From: Candidatus Omnitrophota bacterium
GTDB taxonomy: Bacteria; Omnitrophota; Gorgyraeia; Gygaellales; Profunditerraquicolaceae
NCBI GenBank assembly: GCA_030691865.1
Contig: JAUYDL010000062.1
Location: 1 to 22,537 of the forward strand
Direction: 5' to 3'
Length of the DNA: 22,537 nt
Below the pieces are notes generated by a model that saw only the letters and a list, made by a program, of their open reading frames with translations, ran no database searches and was not told where the DNA came from. Shown here piece after piece: positions 1 to 6,423 of the stretch; position 1 is the stretch's first letter; each line of letters opens with the position of its first letter. Made by a program: the position numbers and the translations under genes.

Positions 1-296
1 AACTTTCCTGCAGGCAATTCAATAACTCTAATCGCTTGCCAATATATCCGAGTTATTCTGTTGGGATCAAGCTTGAGAATAGCTTTAATGACCTTATAAT
101 CCTTATCTACAAAAAGTATATCTATGGCAAAACGCATAAAAAAAGTATGCACAGAATTACAGGGATCCAAGATTATTGCTTGATTAGGTAAAAAAACTTT
201 CCTCCCCAATAAACCCTTAATTCTTTTAAAGGGAGTGTTGGCGATAAAAACATCTTCCGCCAGAACAGTATTTTTGGTTTGATTAATTAGGCGCAT
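1..296 (-). CDS. DUF192 family protein, partial (3' end beyond the window)
   Basis: The ATG at 294-296 opens a frame that runs off the left edge, giving 98 complete codons. The protein starts MRLINQTKNTVLAEDV and contains the family hallmark PCNSVHTFFMRFAIDILFVD at about residues 48-67, followed by IELPAGK near the cut end. These match DUF192 (PF02643), a small beta-rich domain of unknown biochemical role, often found as a short exported or cytoplasmic protein. It is the last visible gene of the minus-strand tad operon, 57 nt after the CpaE-CpaF stop. No Shine-Dalgarno sequence precedes the ATG: a T run and a perfect inverted repeat sit there instead, so translation may depend on weak initiation. 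The start is supported by the family's usual N-terminus. Function is unknown; a link to pilus assembly is inferred from position only. Confidence 0.85.
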   Translation of the reverse strand, partial: MRLINQTKNTVLAEDVFIANTPFKRIKGLLGRKVFLPNQAIILDPCNSVHTFFMRFAIDILFVDKDYKVIKAILKLDPNRITRIYWQAIRVIELPAGK

Positions 297-304
297 TAAA
301 AAAC

Positions 305-354
305 AAGGGGACGGTTCTCTTTATGAAAAAAAGAATAAAGAGAACCGTCCCCTT
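305..354. repeat. Perfect 20-bp inverted repeat (dispersed-palindrome type, possible terminator)
   Basis: Arms at 305-324 and 335-354 are exact reverse complements (core GGGGACGGTTCTCTTTAT) around a 10-nt A-rich loop. The right arm overlaps the last base of the CpaE-CpaF stop codon. On the minus strand the second arm is followed by a GTTTTTT run just before the DUF192 ATG, so it could act as an intrinsic terminator or attenuator. The G4-ACGG-TTCTCTTT composition is more like a mobile REP-type palindrome than an ordinary terminator. Confidence 0.85.
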
Positions 355-2510
355 TATTTAGTAGGCTTAAATATCTCATCCGAAATAACTACTCCGCGTA
401 TACGGATTTCATCCATAAATGAAGGCTTATAACCAGTGGCAGTAAAATAACCCAGGACTTTTCCCTGAGCATCTACTCCGATTTGTTTAAAAATAAATAT
501 GTCATTTAAATTTATGTGCATTTCATCTTTCATCCCCGCAACTTCAGCAATACCTAAAACTTTTCGTGAACCATCCGAAAGCCTGGCGGTATGCACAATC
601 ACATCTACTGCCGAAGAAACCATTTCACGAATAGCCCTGGCCGGAAGCTCGATCCCGGACATAAGAATCATCGAATCTAGGCGGGATAAAACATCCGCAG
701 TAGAATTGGCATGAATAGTCGTCATCGAACCATCATGCCCGGTATTCATGGCCTGAAGCATATCTAAAGATTCAGTTCCGCGGCACTCACCCACAATAAT
801 TCTATCCGGACGCATACGCAAAGTATTGCGGAAGAGATCCCTGATCGTAAGAGCGCCTTTGCCTTCTATATTGGGCGGACGAGATTCCAACCTTATCCAA
901 TGCCGTTGGTTTAATTTTAACTCCGCAGCATCTTCTAAAGTTATAATCCGCTCTCCCTCAGGGATATACTCTGAAAGGGCATTTAACACTGTAGTCTTCC
1001 CTGAACCCGTACCTCCGGAAACAATCAAATTCTTGCGGCATAATACGCAGGCCTTGATAAAATCCGCCATCGCCGGAGTAAGCGACCCAAAATTAAGTAA
1101 ATCGCTTGTTTTGTACCTTTCTTTGCGGAATTTTCTAATCGTTAATGTGGGCCCGGTAAGGGACAATGGAGAGATAATCGCGTTGACGCGTGAACCATCA
1201 GCAAGGCGGGCATCAACCATGGGCACAGATTCATCAATACGCCTGCCGATAGGAGCAATAATGCGCTCAATTATTGTCCTTACCTGATCATTAGAAATAA
1301 ACTTTTTACTGGTCAGTTCAATCTTACCAAAACGCTCTACATAAATCTCATCCTTATTATTAACCATAATATCAGTAATATCCGGATCGGCTAAGAGGTC
1401 TTCTAGGGCTCCTAATCCTAAGGCTTCATCTAAAATTTCTTTAATCAGCTTCTTTCTTACATCTTGAGAAGGTATAAAACTGCCTACCTCCTCCACCAAA
1501 AGATTACTCACAATCACCCCGGCCTTATCTTTTAAATCCCTGGCTTTTTTAGGGTCGCTAAAAACTCTAAGATCCAGCCGCTTAATATTCAGACTGTCTA
1601 ATAGGCGGCTGTGTATCCTGCGCTTAAGGATCGAGATCTCATCCTTATCCTCATCAACATCCGGCTCAAGCACCGATTCTTTTAAACCCTGGCCTTCCCA
1701 GAATTGCCCGGACTTCTCCACCACTGCTTCTTTCATCTTAATCTGGTCAATATTCCTGCGCTCCAAAAATATCCCCTTATCTTCAATTAAAACGCTGGCC
1801 AGTTTGAAAAAAGCTAAGGCAATCTTAGAACGGGGAGAATTAATAACTACGGGCATTTCTAGATTAACCGCCTGATTAACCAACTTTCCTTCAGAGGGGA
1901 TCTTCTCAATGATGTCTACAGGCAGATTAACCCGAATCTCCTGCCAGCTGATGCTGGACAAAGATTCCGCTCTATTGAGCAGAAGCTTGATCATATCCAA
2001 AGGAAAATGCAGGAACTGCAAAGTATCCAATGACCATTTAGCCTGGTATATGGAGAGCACATCCGGAGTAACTATTAGAAGGATCAGGTTGGCTTGGTTT
2101 AACGCCGCAAGAAATACATCGCTAAAACTTTTTCCGACATCCACAACAATGTAATCATAATCTTTATCCAGGAAAGCAAAAACCTCGGAAATTTTTTCCG
2201 GATACAGATACCCGGATTGCTGCGGCTTGAGCACGCCAGTAAGGAAATCTACATCATGAAATTTAGATTTAACTATAAAATCTTGCTTTTTAGTTAACTG
2301 CGGTTGTTTCTTAAGAAAACTCATCAGGTCGGCCATACAATTCTGGGGACTCACGCCAAGTACATGCGCCATATCACCTACTACCTGGGTATCCAAATCA
2401 ACCACGCAGACACGTTTTCCTTCTTTAGCCAAAGACACGGCTAAATTAGCAGCAATCAGCGTCTTACCTACACCGCCTTTAGTGCTAAATATTACTGTTA
2501 TTTTTGCCAT
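354..2510 (-). CDS. cpaF: Fused CpaE-like (ParA/MinD) ATPase and CpaF/TadA secretion ATPase
   Basis: This 718-residue protein has two ATPase modules. Residues 1-245 are a ParA/MinD-type domain with a deviant Walker A (STKGGVGKT, 9-17), a VVDLD strand (36-40) and IVVDVG (121-126), as in CpaE/TadZ, which places Tad machines at a pole. A charged linker (about 250-295) leads to a complete CpaF-type secretion ATPase: N-terminal helical part from about 295, Walker A GGTGSGKT (499-506), Walker B RIIVGECRG (570-578) and His box GSMTTIHANS (594-603). CpaF powers pilus extension and retraction at the inner membrane. In described tad loci CpaE and CpaF are normally separate genes; here one frame joins them, and the CpaE receiver-like N-domain is absent. 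The start ATG lies one base after the secretin stop, so translation is probably coupled. The stop overlaps an inverted-repeat arm. Confidence 0.93.
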   Translation of the reverse strand: MAKITVIFSTKGGVGKTLIAANLAVSLAKEGKRVCVVDLDTQVVGDMAHVLGVSPQNCMADLMSFLKKQPQLTKKQDFIVKSKFHDVDFLTGVLKPQQSGYLYPEKISEVFAFLDKDYDYIVVDVGKSFSDVFLAALNQANLILLIVTPDVLSIYQAKWSLDTLQFLHFPLDMIKLLLNRAESLSSISWQEIRVNLPVDIIEKIPSEGKLVNQAVNLEMPVVINSPRSKIALAFFKLASVLIEDKGIFLERRNIDQIKMKEAVVEKSGQFWEGQGLKESVLEPDVDEDKDEISILKRRIHSRLLDSLNIKRLDLRVFSDPKKARDLKDKAGVIVSNLLVEEVGSFIPSQDVRKKLIKEILDEALGLGALEDLLADPDITDIMVNNKDEIYVERFGKIELTSKKFISNDQVRTIIERIIAPIGRRIDESVPMVDARLADGSRVNAIISPLSLTGPTLTIRKFRKERYKTSDLLNFGSLTPAMADFIKACVLCRKNLIVSGGTGSGKTTVLNALSEYIPEGERIITLEDAAELKLNQRHWIRLESRPPNIEGKGALTIRDLFRNTLRMRPDRIIVGECRGTESLDMLQAMNTGHDGSMTTIHANSTADVLSRLDSMILMSGIELPARAIREMVSSAVDVIVHTARLSDGSRKVLGIAEVAGMKDEMHINLNDIFIFKQIGVDAQGKVLGYFTATGYKPSFMDEIRIRGVVISDEIFKPTK

Positions 2511-2511
2511 C

Positions 2512-4113
2512 TTATTCTAGTTGGAAGATTATAGGAATATCCACCCAAACTTCTTTCTCCTTGATCTCAGGAGGAAACGGTGGATAGGGGGAAGTTTCTT
2601 GAGCCGTCTTAAGCGTAGCATCGTCAAGTACCCGATAGCTGGAGGCTTCTTTAATTTTTGCATCCAGTAAATCTCCTTGAGGCGAAAGCTTGAGGCTTAA
2701 TTTTACAGTTCCTCCAAATCCGGCATCTTTGGCGACTGCAGGATAAACCAGATTATCTAAAATTCTTTTTTGTATCAGCTTTGAGTATTTTAAAACCGGA
2801 TCCTTTATTTTATCGTCGCTAATTGAAGGGGTGCTGATATTAACCGGCGGAGGCTTTAATGCATTTTGCGGTTTTTCCTGAGTAACTATTCTTGGAGTAA
2901 GAATAATAAAAAGTTCGGTATCATCGGCAACTGTTGCAGCTGAATTTGAACCAGCAGTAGTAGTTCTCTGTCTGAAAAATAATCCTAAAACCGGAATCTC
3001 AGAAAGCCAGGGGACTCTTTTTAAATCTTCCGTTGATTTTTTCTTAATTAACCCTCCAATAGCCATAGTTTGATTGTCATCCAGAAAAAGTTCGGTGGTA
3101 GCTGTACGCTTGGTCATTTTATATGCCAAAGCATAGGAGGTGCTCACGACATCCCCTACTTCACTAACCGCCACATCAAGATTAATGTGGATACGTCCGG
3201 TATCTATAATCTGAGGTTTAACATTTAAAATAATTCCATATTCTTTATACTCTACTGAACCGCTGGTAGTGGCGCCCACTGAACTTGACCCACTTGTACC
3301 AGGAGTAACTGTGCCGCTTAATATCGGGACCTCCCCTCCGACCACCAATTTAGCTTCCTTACCGCTCTGACAAGAAAGCCGCGGACGGGAAAGGACACGC
3401 GCCTTACCTTCTTGAATTAAAGCATCTAATTTTAAGGTAAAGGCTGCACGCGTCATATCCGCAATCTTAAATAATTTCGCAAAAGAAGATACCCCTGGGC
3501 TTATCCCTAGAGAACCCACTTCCGTTAAAGTAATTGACGACGGCCAGGTAAATCCAAGTGTATCCCTAGACCCCTGATTTAATTCAATTACCTGAACATC
3601 AATTTCAATAACTGCTTCCTCTTCTTTTACTACTATTAAATCCACTATCTTGTTTTTCAACGGCGCCAAAGCCAGAGCGATTCTTTCTTTATCTTTAGCA
3701 AATTTTACACTACCCAAAAGCACTACCCGGTCTTCTTCATCTTCGGCTTTAGTATAAACACCCGGTAAATTCAATGATGAAAGTATGCTATCTATACGCC
3801 GTTTAATATCATTGGTATCTTCAGTAAAGACCTTTAAACGATAAGACTGCTCGCCAAAATTATCCCAAACCACCAACGTAGTATTTCCTGTCGCCTTAGG
3901 ATTAATGGTCAGCTCGCTTTTACTAATATTGGCAACATCAGCAATCGCCGGATTACCAATCGCCACCCTCTTGGGCGAACTGATCGGAATGACTTGCAAT
4001 TGCCCAATATAAAGTTTTATTTCTTCATCAACCACACTAGTGGAATAGCCCTTAAAAGGCAGGACGGTTATAAAGGTAGCTATGCATAATAGGCCAAAAA
4101 ATAACTTTCTCAT
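2512..4113 (-). CDS. cpaC: CpaC/RcpA-type secretin with a TonB-like C-terminal domain
   Basis: The 533-residue outer-membrane channel protein starts with a signal peptide (residues 1-24, MRKLFFGLLCIATFITVLPF core). Residues 30-97 fit the pilus-formation N-terminal domain, and 98-165 a BON-like segment. The secretin core runs from about 225 to 410, with GEVPIL (260-265), VPWLSEIPVLGLFF (367-380) and the closing LFIILTPRIV (401-410). After a proline-rich linker (about 415-440), residues 442-533 resemble a TonB C-terminal domain: NLVYPAVAKDAGFGGTVKL, later PYPPFPPEI and a VDIPIIFQLE end. Secretins normally end soon after the core, so this tail is unusual. An AAGGAG site lies 5 nt before the ATG, directly after three tandem hairpins. 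It sits between cpaB and the CpaE-CpaF fusion, as expected for a tad locus. Confidence 0.92.
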   Translation of the reverse strand: MRKLFFGLLCIATFITVLPFKGYSTSVVDEEIKLYIGQLQVIPISSPKRVAIGNPAIADVANISKSELTINPKATGNTTLVVWDNFGEQSYRLKVFTEDTNDIKRRIDSILSSLNLPGVYTKAEDEEDRVVLLGSVKFAKDKERIALALAPLKNKIVDLIVVKEEEAVIEIDVQVIELNQGSRDTLGFTWPSSITLTEVGSLGISPGVSSFAKLFKIADMTRAAFTLKLDALIQEGKARVLSRPRLSCQSGKEAKLVVGGEVPILSGTVTPGTSGSSSVGATTSGSVEYKEYGIILNVKPQIIDTGRIHINLDVAVSEVGDVVSTSYALAYKMTKRTATTELFLDDNQTMAIGGLIKKKSTEDLKRVPWLSEIPVLGLFFRQRTTTAGSNSAATVADDTELFIILTPRIVTQEKPQNALKPPPVNISTPSISDDKIKDPVLKYSKLIQKRILDNLVYPAVAKDAGFGGTVKLSLKLSPQGDLLDAKIKEASSYRVLDDATLKTAQETSPYPPFPPEIKEKEVWVDIPIIFQLE

Positions 4114-4131
4114 TTTTCTCCTTGGCTTTGG

Positions 4132-4201
4132 CTATGGCTTTGGCCATAGGAGGCCAAACCATGGCCTTGTTGGCCAATCGGAAGGCCAAACCACGGCCTT
4201 C
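4132..4201 (-). promoter_or_regulatory. Three tandem GGCC-rich hairpins in the cpaB-cpaC gap
   Basis: The 96-nt gap between cpaB and the secretin contains three perfect stems: 4181-4187/4195-4201 (GAAGGCC/GGCCTTC, 7 bp), 4151-4155/4163-4167 (AGGCC/GGCCT, 5 bp) and 4132-4138/4143-4149 (CTATGGC/GCCATAG, 7 bp). The first two lie in 18-bp direct repeats (4151-4168 and 4183-4200) that differ at one base and are spaced 32 bp apart. The last stem ends just before the secretin Shine-Dalgarno sequence. No T run follows, so a terminator is unlikely; mRNA processing, stability or translational control are possible roles. Confidence 0.7.
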
Positions 4202-4209
4202 TGGCCTGT

Positions 4210-5115
4210 TTATTTTGATAAAGGGACTTTTTCCTTGGTTAACCCGCGTAAAACTTCAACATATTCATTAGTATCCACTACTGGAATATCCGGCTTAACC
4301 TCTTGCTTTGGTGGCATAATATATTGAAATAAACTATCCCAACTAGCCGGAGCCATGGGTTCGATCTTAGCATCGGCCGGAGAGCGCATCACCAGCCGCA
4401 TCTTACCCTGCTCCTGAACAAAAGCCACAAGATTTGCCTCCTGAGGCCCTAATGCTAAGGTAATTAAAGCATTTCCACCGCCGGAAGAGGCAGACGCATT
4501 CTCTACATATCTACCGGTTGAACTAGCCATACCACCAATATTCTGCCCTACCGCCAAAACTAAAACATTCTGAAATAAAGGTATTACCGCTGTTTGACCG
4601 GTTACCTTGCCATCTTGGCCCTGTATGGGGATCTGAAGTATAGCCAGCACATCAACATAGTCTCCGGGCTTAACCATTCCGGATAAAGAAGCAATGCTAT
4701 CTGCGACAATGGAAATCGCTCTTTTACCGGAAGGAGTTGCTCCTGCCAAACCTCCACTATCAGACTTCCTCTCGTTCATAAGTTTAGAAAGGCTTATCTG
4801 TTCACCCTTAGATATAGGGGCAACTGTAATCATACCTGCAATTCTGTCCAAAGAGGTTACTGCCTGCGGTTGGACAAATTTATTCGGGACAATTGATGTA
4901 TTAAACATTCCCGCCCCGATAACCGAACCTTGCGGGATATCCTGTTTAGCTACCAGAACAGCCGTCTGGTTACTTTGCATACTAGCAATTGCCGCCTTAG
5001 CTTTCTCTTGAAGAGCTTGCTGCTGCTGATCCAGGTACATCTTAGTCATCACAATTGCCATTATGCCTAAGACTACTCCGCTTATTAAAATAAGCTTCTG
5101 TTTTTCGATAGCCAT
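4210..5115 (-). CDS. cpaB: Flp pilus assembly protein CpaB/RcpC
   Basis: The 301-residue protein has one N-terminal membrane helix (about residues 8-25), then a Gln/Ala-rich helical spacer, a SAF-type domain at about 51-112 (VLVAKQDIPQGSVIGAGMF) and the RcpC/CpaB domain with KPGDYVDVLA at 149-158. CpaB is an inner-membrane-anchored periplasmic protein thought to link the secretin to the inner-membrane platform and is a standard tad component. Length and domain order are typical. The ATG overlaps the stop codon of the upstream isomerase gene by one base, so translation is very likely coupled. The C-terminal part after about residue 240 is less conserved and contains no further motif I can name. 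Confidence 0.92.
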   Translation of the reverse strand: MAIEKQKLILISGVVLGIMAIVMTKMYLDQQQQALQEKAKAAIASMQSNQTAVLVAKQDIPQGSVIGAGMFNTSIVPNKFVQPQAVTSLDRIAGMITVAPISKGEQISLSKLMNERKSDSGGLAGATPSGKRAISIVADSIASLSGMVKPGDYVDVLAILQIPIQGQDGKVTGQTAVIPLFQNVLVLAVGQNIGGMASSTGRYVENASASSGGGNALITLALGPQEANLVAFVQEQGKMRLVMRSPADAKIEPMAPASWDSLFQYIMPPKQEVKPDIPVVDTNEYVEVLRGLTKEKVPLSK

Positions 5116-6029
5116 TATTTTATCTCCCCTTCGATTACTTCGATCTTGGCCTCGCGAGAAAGTTTACCGATCAATTCCTCAATCGCCTGCTGCTGCTTTA
5201 AGAAAACCAGGCCGCGGTTGATATCATCCCACATCTCGCTTAAAGGTTTCTGCTTACCTCCGCGCTTGGCTTCCAATTTAACGATACTATAACCATCGGG
5301 AGTTTTGAATATGCTGCTGACCTTGCCGACATCCAAAGAATCGGAGAAAGCCGCAGCGTCGAATTGCGCGGATTTTTTGCCTTTCTGAATAAACCCTAAA
5401 TTGCCGCCATCTTTAGCGCTGGCAGATTTCGAATTGCTCCTGGCTAAGGCAGCGAAATCCGCACCCTGTAAAAGCTGAATTAAAATACCACTGGCATCCT
5501 GTTCGCTGCCGACGACAATCTCCGAAATCTGGCGCTCCTCAGGTTCCTTGAGCTGCTCTTTATAGGTATTATAGTAATCCTCAACCTCTTTAGAAGTTAC
5601 AGTAATATTTTTGGTGCTATCCTTGACATCCTGCAAAACCATAAGATCCCGCTTATTTTTCTCAACCGCCTGTTTCACTTCATCGCTGCGCTCCAAACCT
5701 TTATCCAGGGCATGTTGATAAATTAAAGCCCTGCGGATAACTTCATTTTTTAGGTAATTTACCTTCTGTTCTTTGGTAATAATTTTTAACTCCGGCCGCT
5801 CAGCCGGGACATTAGCGTTGTAAAGCGCGATATCCTCATTAAGGTCATCCAAACCGATGGAAATATTATTCACCTTAGCAACTATCGGCCCCTTAGGCTC
5901 TATTATGGACGGCTGAACAACAGCTTTTACCTCTGCCTTTTTCTTGGCAACGGGGTTAAATTTATCGCATCCTAAGATACCCGCAAACAATAAACTCATC
6001 ATCGCAAATAGAATTATCTTGTTTTTCAC
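5115..6029 (-). CDS. Parvulin-type peptidyl-prolyl isomerase lipoprotein (SurA/PrsA-like)
   Basis: This 304-residue protein is a predicted lipoprotein: a short basic start, a hydrophobic stretch and a GILGC lipobox with the lipidated cysteine at residue 21. A SurA/PrsA-like helical N-domain (about 50-160) precedes a parvulin rotamase domain (about 163-255: ISEIVVGSE, GGNLGFIQKGK, FKTPDGYSIVKLE). It would catalyse proline isomerisation and chaperone exported proteins in the periplasm. I place the start at GTG 6027-6029 because AAGGAGGT (6034-6041) lies 4 nt before it; a GTG 18 nt further upstream would put that site inside the coding region. The gene ends one base into the cpaB ATG. Its place inside the operon suggests a dedicated foldase for Tad components or substrates, which is inference. 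Confidence 0.9.
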   Translation of the reverse strand: MKNKIILFAMMSLLFAGILGCDKFNPVAKKKAEVKAVVQPSIIEPKGPIVAKVNNISIGLDDLNEDIALYNANVPAERPELKIITKEQKVNYLKNEVIRRALIYQHALDKGLERSDEVKQAVEKNKRDLMVLQDVKDSTKNITVTSKEVEDYYNTYKEQLKEPEERQISEIVVGSEQDASGILIQLLQGADFAALARSNSKSASAKDGGNLGFIQKGKKSAQFDAAAFSDSLDVGKVSSIFKTPDGYSIVKLEAKRGGKQKPLSEMWDDINRGLVFLKQQQAIEELIGKLSREAKIEVIEGEIK

Positions 6030-6035
6030 TATTAC

Positions 6036-6088
6036 CTCCTTGTCCACTAGGACAACACCTGCGCAATTCCAATCAGCGCGGGGTGTCT
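6036..6088 (-). repeat. 53-nt hairpin element, copy A, carrying the isomerase gene's ribosome-binding site
   Basis: Read on the minus strand, this element runs from AGACACCC to the AGGAG of the isomerase gene's ribosome-binding site. It aligns without gaps to 14398-14450, 43 of 53 bases identical. It can fold into an outer GC-rich hairpin (GCGC/GCGC core with flanking CC/GG and ACA/TGT pairs) and an inner perfect hairpin at 6040-6045/6050-6055 (TTGTCC/GGACAA, loop of 4). The second hairpin's 3' arm shares its last two bases with the AAGGAG motif. Confidence 0.75.
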
Positions 6089-6103
6089 TGGTTGAATTAA
6101 GAA

Positions 6104-6346
6104 TTAGTCCTTCTGAATTGCATTAATGATCTTAACCAAAATATCGGCGATCTTAGCCACGAAAAAGAAAAAGAAGAACATAAACGTATAAAATACTAAG
6201 ATCACAGCCCCCAACCAGCGCGGATTACCCGGGACCTTTCCTAGAAACAAGGAGGCTGAGCCGACAATACCAAAAAACAAAAAAATCCAGGCAGCGACCT
6301 TAATCACCACGCTGGAACACTTTAAAAAACCAAGATATTTACGCAT
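6104..6346 (-). CDS. Small two-helix membrane protein of unknown function
   Basis: The 80-residue product has two hydrophobic segments, at about residues 13-36 (VVIKVAAWIFLFFGIVGSAS) and 45-64 (GAVILVFYTFMFFFFFFVAK), joined by a short loop containing GKVPGNPRWL. A short amphipathic tail (IADILVKIINAIQKD) follows. I do not recognise the family. The gene is supported by a strong GGAGGAG ribosome-binding site (6350-6356) before the ATG and by its place as first gene after a promoter in the tad operon; 74 nt separate it from the isomerase start. It may be an inner-membrane accessory of the pilus system, but nothing in the sequence proves this. Confidence 0.75.
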   Translation of the reverse strand: MRKYLGFLKCSSVVIKVAAWIFLFFGIVGSASLFLGKVPGNPRWLGAVILVFYTFMFFFFFFVAKIADILVKIINAIQKD

Positions 6347-6355
6347 TTACTCCTC

Positions 6356-6375
6356 CCTGCCTACCGACAGGCAGG
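6356..6375 (-). promoter_or_regulatory. Leader hairpin abutting the ribosome-binding site of the small membrane protein gene
   Basis: Arms 6356-6362 and 6369-6375 form a perfect 7-bp stem (CCTGCCT/AGGCAGG) with a 6-nt loop. On the minus strand its 3' end overlaps by one base the GGAGGAG site (6350-6356). With the predicted start of transcription near 6380, the hairpin would be only a few bases from the 5' end of the operon mRNA, where it could stabilise the message or limit ribosome access. Confidence 0.65.
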
Positions 6376-6386
6376 CTTATTGTTTT

Positions 6387-6415
6387 ATAATATTATAAAG
6401 CCCTTAAAAATGCAA
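6387..6415 (-). promoter_or_regulatory. Sigma70-like promoter of the tad operon
   Basis: On the minus strand, TTGCAT (6410-6415) is separated by 17 nt from TATTAT (6387-6392), close to the TTGACA/TATAAT consensus at ideal spacing. It lies in the 77-nt gap between the protease gene and the first tad-operon gene and predicts transcription starting near 6380. Confidence 0.6.
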
Positions 6416-6423
6416 GGGAAATT

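Noticed and set aside
4121..4201. A CRISPR array suggested by the repeated GGCC-rich units
   Set aside because: There are only two 18-bp units, spaced 32 bp apart, with palindromic flanks and no cas genes.
4082..4327. An 81-codon plus-strand frame across the cpaB-cpaC gap
   Set aside because: It is antisense to two confident genes and its middle is the translated hairpin repeat.
6395..6420. A terminator for the protease gene (CCCTT/AAGGG stem)
   Set aside because: The stem is only 5 bp with a loop of 8, no T run follows directly, and it overlaps the better-supported tad-operon promoter.
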